From an uncultured Oceanospirillaceae bacterium (GTDB lineage: Bacteria > Pseudomonadota > Gammaproteobacteria > Pseudomonadales > Balneatricaceae), in contig CAMIIY010000147.1 of assembly GCA_946221045.1 (NCBI GenBank), positions 1 through 5,790 of the forward strand: 5,790 nucleotides of DNA, in the 5' to 3' direction. Made by a program: the position numbers and the translations under genes. This document shows, piece after piece, positions 5,497 through 5,790 of the stretch. Numbering within the stretch: position 1 is the stretch's first letter; every line of letters begins with the position of its first letter. The notes under the pieces were generated by a model. That model did not search any database. It saw nothing but the letters and a program-made list of their open reading frames with translations, and was not told where the DNA came from.

Positions 5497-5749
5497 GAAT
5501 GTTCTCCTGTTTGTATCCGCTCGTTCTATGCATCCAGTTCTCTGGCTGAATAGTGTTTTCATCCTGATGACGAGCTCAAATCGACATTAAACTGTTTCAC
5601 AGCTTAACGGGCCATTAGCGCACAACAACACATATATCGCATAGCAGCTAGGATATATCCACACAAAAAATACGTAAAGCATTATTTTATAAGGATATTT
5701 TTACAACAATTTTACATTTTTTTGATAAAAATCAAGTTAAGCTTTGTAT
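5497..5749 (-). other. AT-rich upstream region of the metallopeptidase gene
   Basis: This stretch carries the ribosome site (5504-5508), the FNR-type box at 5722-5735 and several AT-rich -10-like hexamers on the minus strand: TAAAAT 5714-5709, TAAAAA 5703-5698 and TATAAA 5691-5686. None has a clean -35 partner. GGATATATCC (5651-5660) is a perfect 10-bp palindrome in the probable leader or promoter. A 22-codon in-frame extension of the protease lies at 5497-5562 but is judged non-coding. No other gene is seen. Confidence 0.5.
5722..5735. promoter_or_regulatory. Perfect FNR/Anr consensus box upstream of the protease gene
   Basis: TTGATaaaaATCAA matches all ten specified positions of the FNR/Anr consensus TTGATnnnnATCAA, bound by oxygen-sensing iron-sulfur regulators of the CRP/FNR family. 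It lies about 230 bp upstream of the protease start and just past the terminator of the preceding gene, so the protease is its only evident target. The nearest -10-like sequences do not sit at the ideal class II distance (TATAAA at 5691-5686 would put the box near -49.5), so its effect, activating or repressing, is open. Confidence 0.55.
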
Positions 5750-5780
5750 AAAAAATACAGCCGGCATAAAGCCGGCTGTA
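5750..5780 (-). terminator. Intrinsic terminator of a minus-strand gene beyond the right edge
   Basis: TACAGCCGGC (5756-5765) and GCCGGCTGTA (5771-5780) form a perfect 10-bp stem with a 5-base loop. On the minus strand the stem is followed by six T (complement of 5750-5755). The orientation shows that the neighbouring gene to the right is transcribed toward this window, in the same direction as the protease, and ends here. The protease therefore needs its own promoter. The stem core matches the terminator at 3063-3089. Confidence 0.85.
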
Positions 5781-5790
5781 GGGTTAGGGG

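Noticed and set aside
4203..5498. Several open frames of 79-130 codons on the + strand opposite the protease, and shorter ones opposite the other genes.
   Set aside because: They lie antisense to a well-supported gene, lack ribosome sites and family-like composition, and are best explained as shadows of its codon use.
5497..5562. A 22-codon N-terminal extension of the protease, starting at ATG 5562.
   Set aside because: No usable ribosome site precedes it, it would bury the signal peptide, and a strong AGGAG lies correctly before ATG 5496.

Overview
The window looks like a chromosomal segment of a Gram-negative gammaproteobacterium, probably aquatic. It encodes an outer-membrane lipid A deacylase-like protein, several signal peptides, strong AGGAG ribosome sites and a YjdM/PhnA protein close to the enterobacterial one. 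The genus cannot be fixed from the sequence. No mobile element, CRISPR array, tRNA or rRNA was seen.

Left part, mostly + strand. A probable gene start on the minus strand runs off the left edge (1-59). It diverges from a small two-pore-helix-type K+ channel protein (313-747). Next come a PagL-like lipid A 3-O-deacylase (839-1306) and an exported AhpD/carboxymuconolactone decarboxylase-like CxxC protein (1503-1898). The last gene has a perfect -10 box flanked by a 13-bp direct repeat, and a leader that can pair with its own ribosome binding site. An intrinsic terminator at 1983-2013 ends this strand and overlaps the stop of the convergent gene.

Right part, minus strand. Read right to left, it begins with the terminator of an unseen gene beyond the right edge (5750-5780). 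A 253-bp intergenic region with a perfect FNR/Anr box follows, then a 797-residue secreted metzincin zinc protease (3103-5496) with its own terminator (3063-3089). After that come a stand-alone HPt phosphotransfer protein (2560-2910), behind a second FNR-like box placed as at a class II promoter, and the YjdM/PhnA zinc-ribbon protein (2002-2340), behind an operator-like dyad on its promoter.

The genes do not form one operon or an obvious single system. Most have their own promoters or terminators, and the shared theme is envelope and secreted functions plus signalling. The best leads are regulatory: two FNR-type boxes on the minus strand, and the layered promoter/leader control of the AhpD-like gene. 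I did not find a convincing undescribed multi-gene system.
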